6,211 nucleotides of DNA from the NCBI GenBank assembly GCA_019136935.1, contig JAGVTI010000163.1:1-6211 (forward strand). Reading direction: 5' to 3'. Both the position numbers and the translations under genes were made by a program. The DNA is from Deltaproteobacteria bacterium. Lineage in GTDB: Bacteria; Desulfobacterota; Syntrophia; Syntrophales; JAAYKM01. How positions within the stretch are numbered: the first letter of the stretch is position 1; the number at the start of each line of letters is the position of its first letter. Of this stretch, positions 1-5,977 are shown piece by piece. The notes beneath the pieces were generated by a model, which was not told where the DNA came from, ran no database searches, and saw only the letters and a list, made by a program, of their open reading frames with translations.

Positions 1-2030
1 AAACCGAGCAGTTGCTTCGTCAACTCCGCACCGCTGCGCACCAGTTCCTCGACGCTGCGCAGCATTTCGTAGTAGGGATGGCCGGCATCCAGTTCGTAAA
101 GAATGAGCGATGCATAACCTTCGATTCCCATCAGAAGATTGTTGAAGTTATGGGCAATCCCTCCGGCCAGGGTTCCGATGGCCTCCATTTTCTGGGCCTG
201 GAGCAGTTGCGCCTCCAGTCTTTTCCGGTCCGTCACATCCTGAATCAGGGTGATGACATAGTCGGGTGCTCCGCTTTCCTTACTCACACACCGGGAAGAA
301 ACCAGGGCATGGAGATGCGTCCCGTCCTTCTTGAGAAAACGCCTCTCGACGTTGACCAAATCCGCCAGCCCGCCCGAACCATCGGTCTGAACCCGGATCT
401 CGGGCGAATGTTCTTCGGGCAGCACCAGGTCTTTCAAGGACCTGCATGCCAGTTCTTCCCGTGTGAATCCCAACAGGTCGCAGAGTTTATCGTTCACTTC
501 GATCCATTTCATATCCGGAGTGGTAATGGCGATTCCCGCCAAGGACAATTCGAAGTAATTCCGGAATCGTTTTTCGCTTTCGAACAGGGCTTTTTCGACC
601 CGCTTTCGTTCCGTAACATCCAGGACCGTAAAAATGAGTCCCCCTTCCGGTCCTGCATCCAACATGGCCACCGCCATCAGGAGCACATCGATCCTTTTGC
701 CGTCCTTACGGACCCACCGCGTTTCGATATGGCCGGCACCCTGTCCTGCAAGTTGCTCACGGATGGCATCACCGACTGATTTTGCCTGCCGGAATGTCTC
801 ATAAAGAATAACGGGGCTCCGGCCGACGAGTTCCTCTTCTTCATATCCCAACATGGAGCAGAAGCGCCGGCTGACCTGCCGAAATCTTCGGGACGATTGC
901 ATGGCGATTCCAACGGGTGCCGCCAGCAGCAGGGTCCGCAGGTTCGCTTCCCGGTCTTTCAGGGCCTCTTCGGTCGATTTCCGGGCACGGCTTTCCAGGA
1001 GCAGAGAAATCATCTGGGCCAGGGAAGCGGCGAAGTCCTGATCCTCGGAACTCCAGAGACGGGTTTTGCGGAAATGGTCCATGCAGAGGACCCCCTCGAC
1101 CCTGCCATGAAGACGGAGCGGCGCATCCATGGTGGAAAGAATTTCGTGTTCGTTAAAGTATGCCGCCAGCTCATCCATGCGGGGATCCCTGCGCACATCT
1201 TCCACGGCAATGATCAGGTTTTCCCTGAGCGTTGCGAAGTAGGACGGATACCGGGACACGTAGAGCCCCTTTCCATCGCTCTTTTCGTGTGTTCCACTCC
1301 CGGCGCAGTAAAGATTTTCGCAGATCAGATGCGTCTTTTCCTGGTTAAAAAGCCACAAGCTGACCCGGTCAAGGTCCAGCATTCGGGCACCGACTTCCAT
1401 CATGCCGGCGATGGCCGCATCGAAGTTCTGCTGATCCGACTGCGACAACTCCAGCAGGGCGGCCTGGTAGCGGATAATTTTCCCGGCGCGTTCCTGGGCG
1501 GCGATTTCCGACCTTTTCCTGCCGGTAATATCTCTCAAAAGCAGGATCAGCTGGTCGTCGAAAAGAGGAATCAGTCGCACCTCAAAAAACAGGTTCGCCT
1601 CCGGATGGAATTGTGAATACTCGAAAGCAGAGGAAACGCGTTCCTGAAGGGTAACCTCCACCGCCCTTTCAAACAAGGCTGCCGTCTCTTCCGGAACCAG
1701 GTCGGACAGGGATTTCCCGACGGGACGGCTGTTTTCAAGCGGAGAAGTCTTGCCGTCCGCAGGCTTGTGCTCCAGAACGACTCCCTCGGCATTGATCCGG
1801 AAGTAGTGGTCGGGCAAAGCCCGGAGGATCGCCCGCATTTCGGTGTTGGATTGAAGGAGTTCATTCGAACTCAATTCAAGGGAACGTTCCAGCATCCGCC
1901 GATCTTCATCGTTCTCGTAATAAGCCGTGTTGACCGCTTCGAGAAAGGCGTTGAAATATTGAGGAAGCGTTTCCGATGGCGGGATAAACCGACGCAGCTG
2001 CCTGGCCAGCAAGCGATGAGGTTCCTTCAT
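1..2030 (-). CDS. Multi-PAS/GAF sensor histidine kinase, 3' end cut by window edge
   Basis: Soluble signalling kinase, open for 676 codons from ATG at 2030 to the window edge, with no stop or frameshift. Visible order: an N-terminal helical segment (about residues 1-62, rich in Leu, Arg and Glu); a PAS domain (about 63-175) ending DITGRKR; a GAF domain (about 180-350); a second PAS (about 360-480) ending DVTERKR; a third PAS (about 483-605) ending DVTDRKR; then the start of a HisKA dimerisation domain (from about 612) with H-box GGIAHNFNN and phospho-acceptor His627. The ATPase domain and any receiver domain lie outside the window. No membrane segment or signal peptide is seen, so it should sense in the cytosol. 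The start is supported by GAGG seven bases upstream, and its ATG overlaps the stop of the FIST gene, implying coupled translation. The signal and the partner regulator cannot be read from the sequence. Kinase family is certain; the ligand is unknown. Confidence 0.95.
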   Translation of the reverse strand, partial: MKEPHRLLARQLRRFIPPSETLPQYFNAFLEAVNTAYYENDEDRRMLERSLELSSNELLQSNTEMRAILRALPDHYFRINAEGVVLEHKPADGKTSPLENSRPVGKSLSDLVPEETAALFERAVEVTLQERVSSAFEYSQFHPEANLFFEVRLIPLFDDQLILLLRDITGRKRSEIAAQERAGKIIRYQAALLELSQSDQQNFDAAIAGMMEVGARMLDLDRVSLWLFNQEKTHLICENLYCAGSGTHEKSDGKGLYVSRYPSYFATLRENLIIAVEDVRRDPRMDELAAYFNEHEILSTMDAPLRLHGRVEGVLCMDHFRKTRLWSSEDQDFAASLAQMISLLLESRARKSTEEALKDREANLRTLLLAAPVGIAMQSSRRFRQVSRRFCSMLGYEEEELVGRSPVILYETFRQAKSVGDAIREQLAGQGAGHIETRWVRKDGKRIDVLLMAVAMLDAGPEGGLIFTVLDVTERKRVEKALFESEKRFRNYFELSLAGIAITTPDMKWIEVNDKLCDLLGFTREELACRSLKDLVLPEEHSPEIRVQTDGSGGLADLVNVERRFLKKDGTHLHALVSSRCVSKESGAPDYVITLIQDVTDRKRLEAQLLQAQKMEAIGTLAGGIAHNFNNLLMGIEGYASLILYELDAGHPYYEMLRSVEELVRSGAELTKQLLG
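2027..2030 (-). promoter_or_regulatory. ATGA stop/start overlap coupling FIST gene and kinase
   Basis: Read on the minus strand, bases 2030-2027 are ATGA. The ATG begins the kinase and the TGA ends the FIST gene. With GAGG at 2041-2038 inside the FIST coding end, this is the usual layout for re-initiation by the same ribosomes, which would keep the two products at a linked ratio. Confidence 0.9.
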
Positions 2031-3181
2031 TTCGTATCCTCGGATAATTCGGATAATATGGTGACGGTCATCGTCTGGTTGTGAAGTTCACTATTCCCTT
2101 TACCGGATGTGGGGGATATTTCCCCGTAGGAGTAAAAACCGGACAGGATCGCCTTTTCCCCCAGAATGTCACGCACACCCTCGACCTCTTCCTCCACCCG
2201 CTGCCGGAGAATCAATTTCCGTCCGACGCAGCTGATGAGGAGGGCGAGTTCAGGCGAGGCATTGCAAAGCATGGCCCGGCTGTTTTTCGCCGCGTCCACC
2301 GCCCCGTCGATGAGGCGGTCGAAATTGGCTTTCATCAGCCGGCCCAGGGCCCCTTCGGGAATATCTCCGGCAAAAGTGAGGCTCTGATCCTCTTCACTGA
2401 CGGACAGGATGGTTCTTACCAACCTTTCCTCTGAACCGGGCATCCGGATTTGCAGGGGGAACAGCAGGCCCGAGGCGGGAAGATTCTTCGCATGCTCCCC
2501 CAGGTACGTCTTGTAGAGAGTCAGGGCGGATCGGCCGTCGAATTCGTAGAGGATGTTTCCCCGGGATCGGGTAACAAGGCGCTCCGGACCGAATGAATCC
2601 CATCCGCCGAACGACCCGAATCCGACCCTCAGGTGCCTGCCGTATAAACCGACGGCCACGACATGATTCCGGACGGGCGTGCCGTCCCAGAACACATAGG
2701 TTTCCCGGAAACGATCGCCGTCGGCCGATAAACCACCCGTAATGGAAACCCCATCCGGCAGGCCCTTGACCAATCCCCTGACCAGTTCGCTCCCGTTAAT
2801 CCGCAAACCATCGGAAAACACCAGTACATGCACCAGGTCGTCGCCGGCCAATTCCTCCGCCAGCGTCTTTCCCGCAGAAAAGCTGTTCTCCGCATCCAAG
2901 ATAACCGCCTTCACACCCCGGATGCGGGTTTCCTCGAATTGAACGACGGTGAGGACGAGGGAATCATCCGTCACCCGGCACCCGCAGATTTCGCCGGCAG
3001 TCGAACAGCCGAAAATCTGCGCCTCCGGATAGAGAGAGCGGATTTCCGACATCAGGTCCGTATTTCTGCAGATGGCCGTACTCCCGAAAACAAGAGCCAA
3101 CTGGACCTGCCCTTTCAAGTTTCCCGGAGGGGCCGGTACCCACTTTTCCCGTTCAGTCCACCTGAATTGTTCGATCCTCAT
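2027..3181 (-). CDS. FIST domain sensory protein (FIST_N + FIST_C)
   Basis: A 384-residue protein with the full two-part FIST layout. The N-terminal half carries LALVFGS (about 28-34), GCSTAGEI (58-65) and a GGLSADG turn (149-155). The C-terminal half carries LLFPLQI (239-245), an ISCVGRKLIL strand (316-325), GFYSYGEISP (348-357) and ELHNQTMTVTIL near the end. FIST is a predicted sensory domain proposed to bind small ligands such as amino acids. It is found beside or fused to histidine kinases, cyclic-di-GMP enzymes and chemoreceptors. Here it is a stand-alone cytosolic protein with no membrane segment, coupled by a four-base overlap to the multi-PAS kinase, so it probably supplies or modulates that kinase's input (inference). 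The start ATG at 3181 is preceded by GGGGGA about six bases upstream. Length and motifs are complete. The ligand is not known. Confidence 0.93.
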   Translation of the reverse strand: MRIEQFRWTEREKWVPAPPGNLKGQVQLALVFGSTAICRNTDLMSEIRSLYPEAQIFGCSTAGEICGCRVTDDSLVLTVVQFEETRIRGVKAVILDAENSFSAGKTLAEELAGDDLVHVLVFSDGLRINGSELVRGLVKGLPDGVSITGGLSADGDRFRETYVFWDGTPVRNHVVAVGLYGRHLRVGFGSFGGWDSFGPERLVTRSRGNILYEFDGRSALTLYKTYLGEHAKNLPASGLLFPLQIRMPGSEERLVRTILSVSEEDQSLTFAGDIPEGALGRLMKANFDRLIDGAVDAAKNSRAMLCNASPELALLISCVGRKLILRQRVEEEVEGVRDILGEKAILSGFYSYGEISPTSGKGNSELHNQTMTVTILSELSEDTK

Positions 3182-3194
3182 TTTGTTTCCCCCG

Positions 3195-3214
3195 CATTGA
3201 TCGTGCGTTCAATG
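3195..3214. repeat. Short inverted repeat before the FIST gene
   Basis: CATTGA (3195-3200) and TCAATG (3209-3214) form a perfect 6-base inverted repeat around an 8-base loop, just upstream of the FIST ribosome binding site. It could be an operator half-site pair or an mRNA hairpin. It has no T-run, so it is not a standard terminator. A match this short could arise by chance. Confidence 0.25.
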
Positions 3215-3245
3215 GTTGATGGCCTAAACCCGGAACCCGTTTTCC

Positions 3246-3650
3246 TTAGAGAATCTCGACAATCTCGGGTGCGTAAGCGTGTCGCCGCCTGCTTTTCCTG
3301 TGATAACGGACGATCATCATGAAAGTGATGCCGGTAAACAGACAGGCCGCGCCAAAGGCCCACAGATCGGAATAGAGTTCGCCCAGCAGCCGCAGTGCCA
3401 GGATTTTCCCGGCCACGGCAACGGTGAGAAAAACCAGGATCGGCAGTCCGTACAGAAGAATCGAGGCTTTGACGTACACCTCCGGACGGACCAGAATCTT
3501 GACCTTCTGGCCCGCGGCCGCCCCGACGAGGTTGACCGCATCCACGTAATCGTGTTCCTCGGGGTGGCAGATCAATGCGGCGGAGCAGCCCTCGCAGGCG
3601 CTCTTTTTGTCAATCCTGATCTTGGCCGTTTCCCCCTGGGCCTGACACAC
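3246..3650 (-). CDS. RseC/MucC-family (SoxR-reducing system) membrane protein
   Basis: As called from GTG at 3650 this is 134 residues. It matches the RseC/MucC layout: a small N-terminal domain with a cysteine cluster SACEGCSAALICH (Cys19, Cys22, Cys28), a beta-rich stretch ending KVKILVRPEVYVKAS, then two membrane helices (about 62-86 and 94-114) and a basic tail (HRKSRRRH). In enterobacteria RseC takes part in sigma-E control and in a SoxR-reducing system with Rsx/Rnf proteins. In other lineages it often sits near rnf genes. Neither rseA/B nor rnf genes are visible here, so its partner is unknown. The start is doubtful: GTG 3650 has no good ribosome binding site, and the protein is several residues short at the N-terminus compared with E. 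coli RseC. An ATG at 3661-3659 is one base out of frame. The FIST gene follows after 64 bases and may be co-transcribed. Confidence 0.85.
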   Translation of the reverse strand: MCQAQGETAKIRIDKKSACEGCSAALICHPEEHDYVDAVNLVGAAAGQKVKILVRPEVYVKASILLYGLPILVFLTVAVAGKILALRLLGELYSDLWAFGAACLFTGITFMMIVRYHRKSRRRHAYAPEIVEIL

Positions 3651-3677
3651 GTTTTCGCCATTTCGACTGCAGGGACA

Positions 3678-3714
3678 AATCTTGAAACCGGAGCCATATC
3701 AGGAGATCAAGATT
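3678..3714. repeat. 8-base inverted repeat upstream of the RseC-like gene
   Basis: AATCTTGA (3678-3685) and TCAAGATT (3707-3714) are perfect reverse complements 21 bases apart, and the outer GGGA and CCCC can extend the pairing past a small bulge. It lies 28-64 bases upstream of the annotated GTG, where an operator or a 5' leader hairpin would sit. The right arm overlaps the adjacent repeat unit, so it may instead be part of that element. Confidence 0.4.
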
Positions 3715-3737
3715 CCCCGCATCCGTCGGGAATGACA
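3711..3737 (-). repeat. REP-like palindromic unit, TGTCATTCCCG type
   Basis: On the minus strand this begins TGTCATTCCCGACGG and ends CGGGGAATC. ATTCCC (3712-3717) pairs with GGGAAT (3728-3733) to give a short hairpin. The layout resembles the dispersed CGTCATTCCCGC...GCGGGAATC intergenic palindromes seen in many proteobacterial genomes. Copy number in this genome cannot be judged from one window. Confidence 0.5.
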
Positions 3738-3756
3738 TTTTTCGGCATTGCGGCAC

Positions 3757-3780
3757 AGCCTGGACAGGGGAAAACAGGCT
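3757..3780. repeat. Small hairpin between the two palindromic units
   Basis: AGCCTG (3757-3762) and CAGGCT (3775-3780) form a perfect 6-base stem with a 12-base loop. On the plus strand TTT follows directly, giving a weak terminator-like look, but no plus-strand gene precedes it. On the minus strand no T-run follows. It is better read as the centre of the surrounding repeat structure. Confidence 0.35.
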
Positions 3781-3791
3781 TTTCGCGAGGC

Positions 3792-3820
3792 CGTCATTCC
3801 TGAATGGCCTGCGAATCAGG
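3792..3820 (+). repeat. Second, degenerate REP-like unit in opposite orientation
   Basis: The plus strand reads CGTCATTCCTGAATGG and ends GCGAATCAGG. Its reverse complement aligns with the first unit through a shared GATTC near one end and GGAATGAC at the other (GTCATTCC 3793-3800 against GGAATGAC 3729-3736). The two units therefore face each other across about 55 bases, like a paired REP (BIME) or the ends of a small non-autonomous element. Confidence 0.4.
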
Positions 3821-3914
3821 GGCAACGAATCGATTCTCGCCTGTATCCATAGCACTTTATCGGCCTTCCGGCAAATGCCGATTCACCCTTTACGGAAACT
3901 TCTCCCCGCTGTTT

Positions 3915-4310
3915 TCATTGAAGCGTCGTCTTTCCCGTCAAGAGACGATCGACGAAGGGCAGATCGGCCGGGGAAAAGTCGAAACATGGAAGCTCCGGAA
4001 TCGAAACCCAGGCGCAGGCGTCGTGATCCCGGCAGCTCAACGTCCCGCCACGCCATCTTGTGAGGTACGCAAGCAGGCAAATGGAACCATGGTTGTAATG
4101 GTATACGCTTTCGCCGAAAAACGTTCCGACTTCGATGTCGATATCGAATTCTTCCTTCATCTCACGCCTGAGACAACATTCCGGCGTTTCACCCGGTTCC
4201 ACGGTTCCGCCGGGAAATTCCCATTTGCCGGCCAGACGGTCCCGATCCCGCCGCCGGGCGATCAGGATCTTCCCCTCGTGGAACAGGATCGCCGCCGTCA
4301 CCGTTTTCAT
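3915..4310 (-). CDS. Nudix hydrolase, MutT type ((d)NTP pyrophosphohydrolase)
   Basis: A 131-residue single-domain Nudix enzyme, the usual size for MutT. The Nudix box runs from Gly35 to Ile57: G-x5-E41-x7-R49-E50-M-K-E53-E54-F-D-I, with all metal-binding glutamates present. The Gly normally found after the EEx of the box is Asp56, a mild departure. The preceding KWEFPGG (29-35) and ARRRDRDRLAG are typical of the MutT branch, which hydrolyses 8-oxo-dGTP and similar nucleotides to the monophosphate and pyrophosphate, sanitising the nucleotide pool. Other Nudix substrates cannot be excluded from sequence alone. The ATG at 4310 has AGGAGGGG about ten bases upstream, plus a nearer AAAGGA. It begins 27 bases after the stop of the lipid kinase-like gene, so co-transcription is likely. 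A 264-base gap follows it. Confidence 0.93.
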   Translation of the reverse strand: MKTVTAAILFHEGKILIARRRDRDRLAGKWEFPGGTVEPGETPECCLRREMKEEFDIDIEVGTFFGESVYHYNHGSICLLAYLTRWRGGTLSCRDHDACAWVSIPELPCFDFSPADLPFVDRLLTGKTTLQ

Positions 4311-4337
4311 ATCCTTTTACCCCTCCTGTTCTCCGGT

Positions 4338-4958
4338 TCAGAATGGAATCCGGGAAATCAGCCAGATCGACGCCGCCGATAAAGCGGGCACCGTCAGATT
4401 GTCATCGATCCGGAAGGAAAAAAACTCGATCAGGGCTCCCGTAACCGCCCCTAAAAAAGCCACCCGCCAATCCTGGAGAACCAGCCAGGCCAGGGGGAAC
4501 GCCGCGATGAAAAAACCAACCATCCCCTCCAGGGAGCGGCCGAAATACTTCTTCCTCCCCCAATTCTTCCCCGCGATCTCCGCCGCCGTATCGCCCAGGG
4601 AAAGGAAAAGCATGGCCGTAACGGCAATCTCCCGGGAAAAGAAGAAAACCACGATCAAAAAAGACAGGCAGGTAAATGTCGCCCCGGTAAAACGTTTTTC
4701 CTCGGACTGCCGGATCAGCAGGGAGAAATACCTCATGACATACCGGTTCAAAGGGGGAAAAAGCAATCGCAATCCGTCGAAAAGGAAAAACAGCACGAAG
4801 GCGGACGACAACACGATCAAAATGAAGGCCCTGCCCTCCCTTGCCGTGTCAAAAAACGGAAGGAACCAGTAGAACAGAGGGATTGCGGAAGAAGTGAAGA
4901 CATGAAAAACCTTCCTCATCCCGAGGAAGGGTTTCGATACGGGGGTTGTCTGTGACAC
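4338..4958 (-). CDS. Diacylglycerol/polyprenol kinase-family integral membrane protein
   Basis: A 206-residue hydrophobic protein related to the SEC59/dolichol kinase, phytol kinase and phosphatidate cytidylyltransferase superfamily. Recognisable signatures are RKVFHV (15-20), EEKRFTGATF (86-95), the core LSLGDTAAEIAGKNWGRKK (119-137) followed by GRSLEGMVGFF (140-150), and a C-terminal IEFFSFRIDDNLTVP block (177-191). About six membrane helices are apparent, for example near 22-36, 44-67, 94-107, 111-121, 144-163 and 166-180. Family members phosphorylate a lipid alcohol (diacylglycerol, polyprenol or phytol), often with CTP. Which lipid is used here cannot be told from sequence. The start is GTG at 4958, chosen because AGAGGA lies seven bases upstream and no in-frame ATG gives the conserved N-terminus. 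It precedes the Nudix gene by 27 bases and follows the RidA gene by 91. Confidence 0.85.
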   Translation of the reverse strand: MSQTTPVSKPFLGMRKVFHVFTSSAIPLFYWFLPFFDTAREGRAFILIVLSSAFVLFFLFDGLRLLFPPLNRYVMRYFSLLIRQSEEKRFTGATFTCLSFLIVVFFFSREIAVTAMLFLSLGDTAAEIAGKNWGRKKYFGRSLEGMVGFFIAAFPLAWLVLQDWRVAFLGAVTGALIEFFSFRIDDNLTVPALSAASIWLISRIPF

Positions 4959-4965
4959 AGGATGA

Positions 4966-4971
4966 TCCTCT
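4966..4971 (-). promoter_or_regulatory. Ribosome binding site deciding the GTG start at 4958
   Basis: Minus-strand AGAGGA with seven bases to GTG. It is the only good Shine-Dalgarno match near the N-terminus of the lipid kinase-family gene, so it fixes the non-ATG start. Confidence 0.75.
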
Positions 4972-5049
4972 TTCTGATAAACGCCTCATTCCGGCAAACC
5001 GGGAACGGATACGGTGAAATGCGTCGAGGCCGCTTTCCTTCGGTAAACG

Positions 5050-5430
5050 TTACGGTCGAACGGCAACGGCGTCCAGTTCAATCGGGGCCCCCTTCGGAAG
5101 CGCCGCCACCTGCACCGTGCTTCTCGCCGGGAACGCGCCGTCGAAGAACGAACCGTAAATTTCGTTCACCACCGCAAAATCGTCGAGATTCACCAGGTAA
5201 ATCGTCGTTTTGACCACATCCTGCAGGGAAAGCCCTGCCTCGCCGAGAACGGCCGCCAGATTGTTCATGACCTGACGGGTCGCCTCCCCGATGCCCGATT
5301 CAACCAGGCATCCCGTCCGGGGGTCGATGGGGATCTGGCCGGAGCAGAACACGAATCCCCCCGCTTCCACCGCCTGCGAATAAGGACCGGCGGCAGGAAT
5401 GTCCTTTACCCCGATAACTCGTTTCGTCAT
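5050..5430 (-). CDS. ridA: RidA family (YjgF/YER057c/UK114) enamine/imine deaminase
   Basis: A 126-residue protein of normal RidA length, collinear throughout with E. coli RidA. The expected active-site residues are present: Tyr17 in GPYSQA, Ser30-Gly31 in CSGQIP, Asn89 in DFAVVNEIY, Arg103 in FPARSTVQVA (binds the substrate carboxylate) and Glu118 in IELDAVAVR (positions the catalytic water). RidA hydrolyses reactive 2-aminoacrylate and related enamine/imine intermediates made by PLP enzymes such as threonine/serine dehydratase to 2-keto acids and ammonia. This protects PLP enzymes from damage. It is cytosolic and expected to be trimeric. The start ATG at 5430 has a strong AAAGGAG five bases upstream. 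No dehydratase or amino-acid biosynthesis gene is adjacent, so it appears as a general housekeeping function here. Confidence 0.95.
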   Translation of the reverse strand: MTKRVIGVKDIPAAGPYSQAVEAGGFVFCSGQIPIDPRTGCLVESGIGEATRQVMNNLAAVLGEAGLSLQDVVKTTIYLVNLDDFAVVNEIYGSFFDGAFPARSTVQVAALPKGAPIELDAVAVRP

Positions 5431-5487
5431 GCATTCTCCTTTCGATTGACACCCCTTTTTCTTCAGTCATGCCCTTCCGGATTCCGG

Positions 5488-5901
5488 TCATTTCCGTCGC
5501 CGCCCGAACCGCATATCGGGAGGGATCAGGACAAAGGTCATGATCACGATGATCCCGAACAGAACATAGATCACGTTAAAGACCCAGGCGGGCAGGTCAT
5601 AAAAAATGACCGCCCGGATGAGGCGCGCCAGGAAGAACACGTCGCCTTCCACCGCCTGGCCCGCCAGGCGCCTCAAACGGGACTCCCATACGGTGAGGGG
5701 GCACAGGTTTCCCGCCAGGGACTGGACGGCGATAAATGCCGTCAGGATCAGGTGCACAGCCCGGAAAACCAGGTTCCGTATCCACGCCCAGCCGAGAATC
5801 CGCCCCGCCAGGACCAGAACCAGGGAGCCCACAACAAACAGGACGATCATGAAATGGACGGCGACGATCAAATCCGCGGCCAGGGCATAAAAATTCGGCA
5901 T
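5488..5901 (-). CDS. DUF2784 family membrane protein
   Basis: A 137-residue small membrane protein matching the DUF2784 pattern. It opens with an N-terminal helix beginning YALAADLIVAVHF (about 5-30), has a second helix (about 47-64) leading into the family's NLCPLTVWE motif (65-73) and the RLRRLAGQA segment, and then a third helix (about 106-126) before a basic tail (RFGRRRK). The function of the family is not established. The conserved HF in helix 1 and the CPLT motif are the features most likely to matter. The ATG at 5901 is the first possible start after an in-frame stop four codons upstream, but it has no recognisable Shine-Dalgarno site. It lies between the DUF4197 gene (76-base gap) and RidA (57-base gap), and nothing in the context points to a specific role. 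Confidence 0.85.
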   Translation of the reverse strand: MPNFYALAADLIVAVHFMIVLFVVGSLVLVLAGRILGWAWIRNLVFRAVHLILTAFIAVQSLAGNLCPLTVWESRLRRLAGQAVEGDVFFLARLIRAVIFYDLPAWVFNVIYVLFGIIVIMTFVLIPPDMRFGRRRK

Positions 5902-5977
5902 GGAAACGTTTCACGGTTGCAGGAAATCCGAATCCGTTCATCCCGGTTGCGGATCTCCTTCGGTCAATGACTTCAAA

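Larger units (their letters stand above)
3651..3914. other. 264-base intergenic region with repeat-like structures
   Basis: This is the largest gap in the window, between the stop of the Nudix gene and the start of the RseC-like gene. I see no convincing gene in it on either strand. It contains several inverted repeats, listed separately, and a hairpin-capable segment 33 bases past the Nudix stop (ATCGGC 3859-3864 with GCCGAT 3877-3882; nested CGGCA/TGCCG at 3869-3880) that lacks a T-run. A promoter for the RseC-FIST-kinase genes probably lies here, but no sigma-70 pair is strong enough to call. The best weak candidate reads TTGCCG, 17 bases, TATGGA on the minus strand (about 3876-3848). Confidence 0.7.

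Noticed and set aside
12..779. Long plus-strand open frame of 255 codons, and a similar one at 897-1616
   Set aside because: Both are antisense to the kinase, whose minus-strand frame gives clear PAS, GAF and H-box motifs. Their translations show no recognisable domain.
2828..3322. Plus-strand open frame of 164 codons
   Set aside because: It is antisense to the FIST gene and the start of its upstream gap, with no domain features. The opposite strand is a complete FIST protein.
3610..3855. Minus-strand open frame of 81 codons upstream of the RseC-like gene
   Set aside because: It crosses the repeat units, shows no family resemblance and ends inside the RseC-like gene in another frame.
3859..3882. 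Hairpin ATCGGC/GCCGAT downstream of the Nudix gene as a terminator
   Set aside because: The stem is 6 bases and no T-run follows on the minus strand, so it is only mentioned within the intergenic entry.
3279..4382. Plus-strand open frames 3279-3803 and 3804-4382
   Set aside because: They are mirror frames of the RseC-like and Nudix genes, extended across the intergenic gap. The translations are low-complexity and unlike any family I know.
4135..4872. Plus-strand open frame of 245 codons rich in Lys, Arg and Ser
   Set aside because: It is antisense to the Nudix and lipid kinase-family genes. The basic composition is what the complement of a hydrophobic membrane protein yields.
5477..5487. 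Perfect 11-base palindrome CCGGATTCCGG after the DUF2784 stop
   Set aside because: It is too short, with a one-base centre and no T-run, so it is not a credible terminator or operator on its own.
5597..5941. Minus-strand open frame of 114 codons with a fair ribosome binding site
   Set aside because: It overlaps the DUF2784 gene out of frame and is Gly/Pro/Arg-rich without domain signals. Only the possible leader effect is kept, as a finding.
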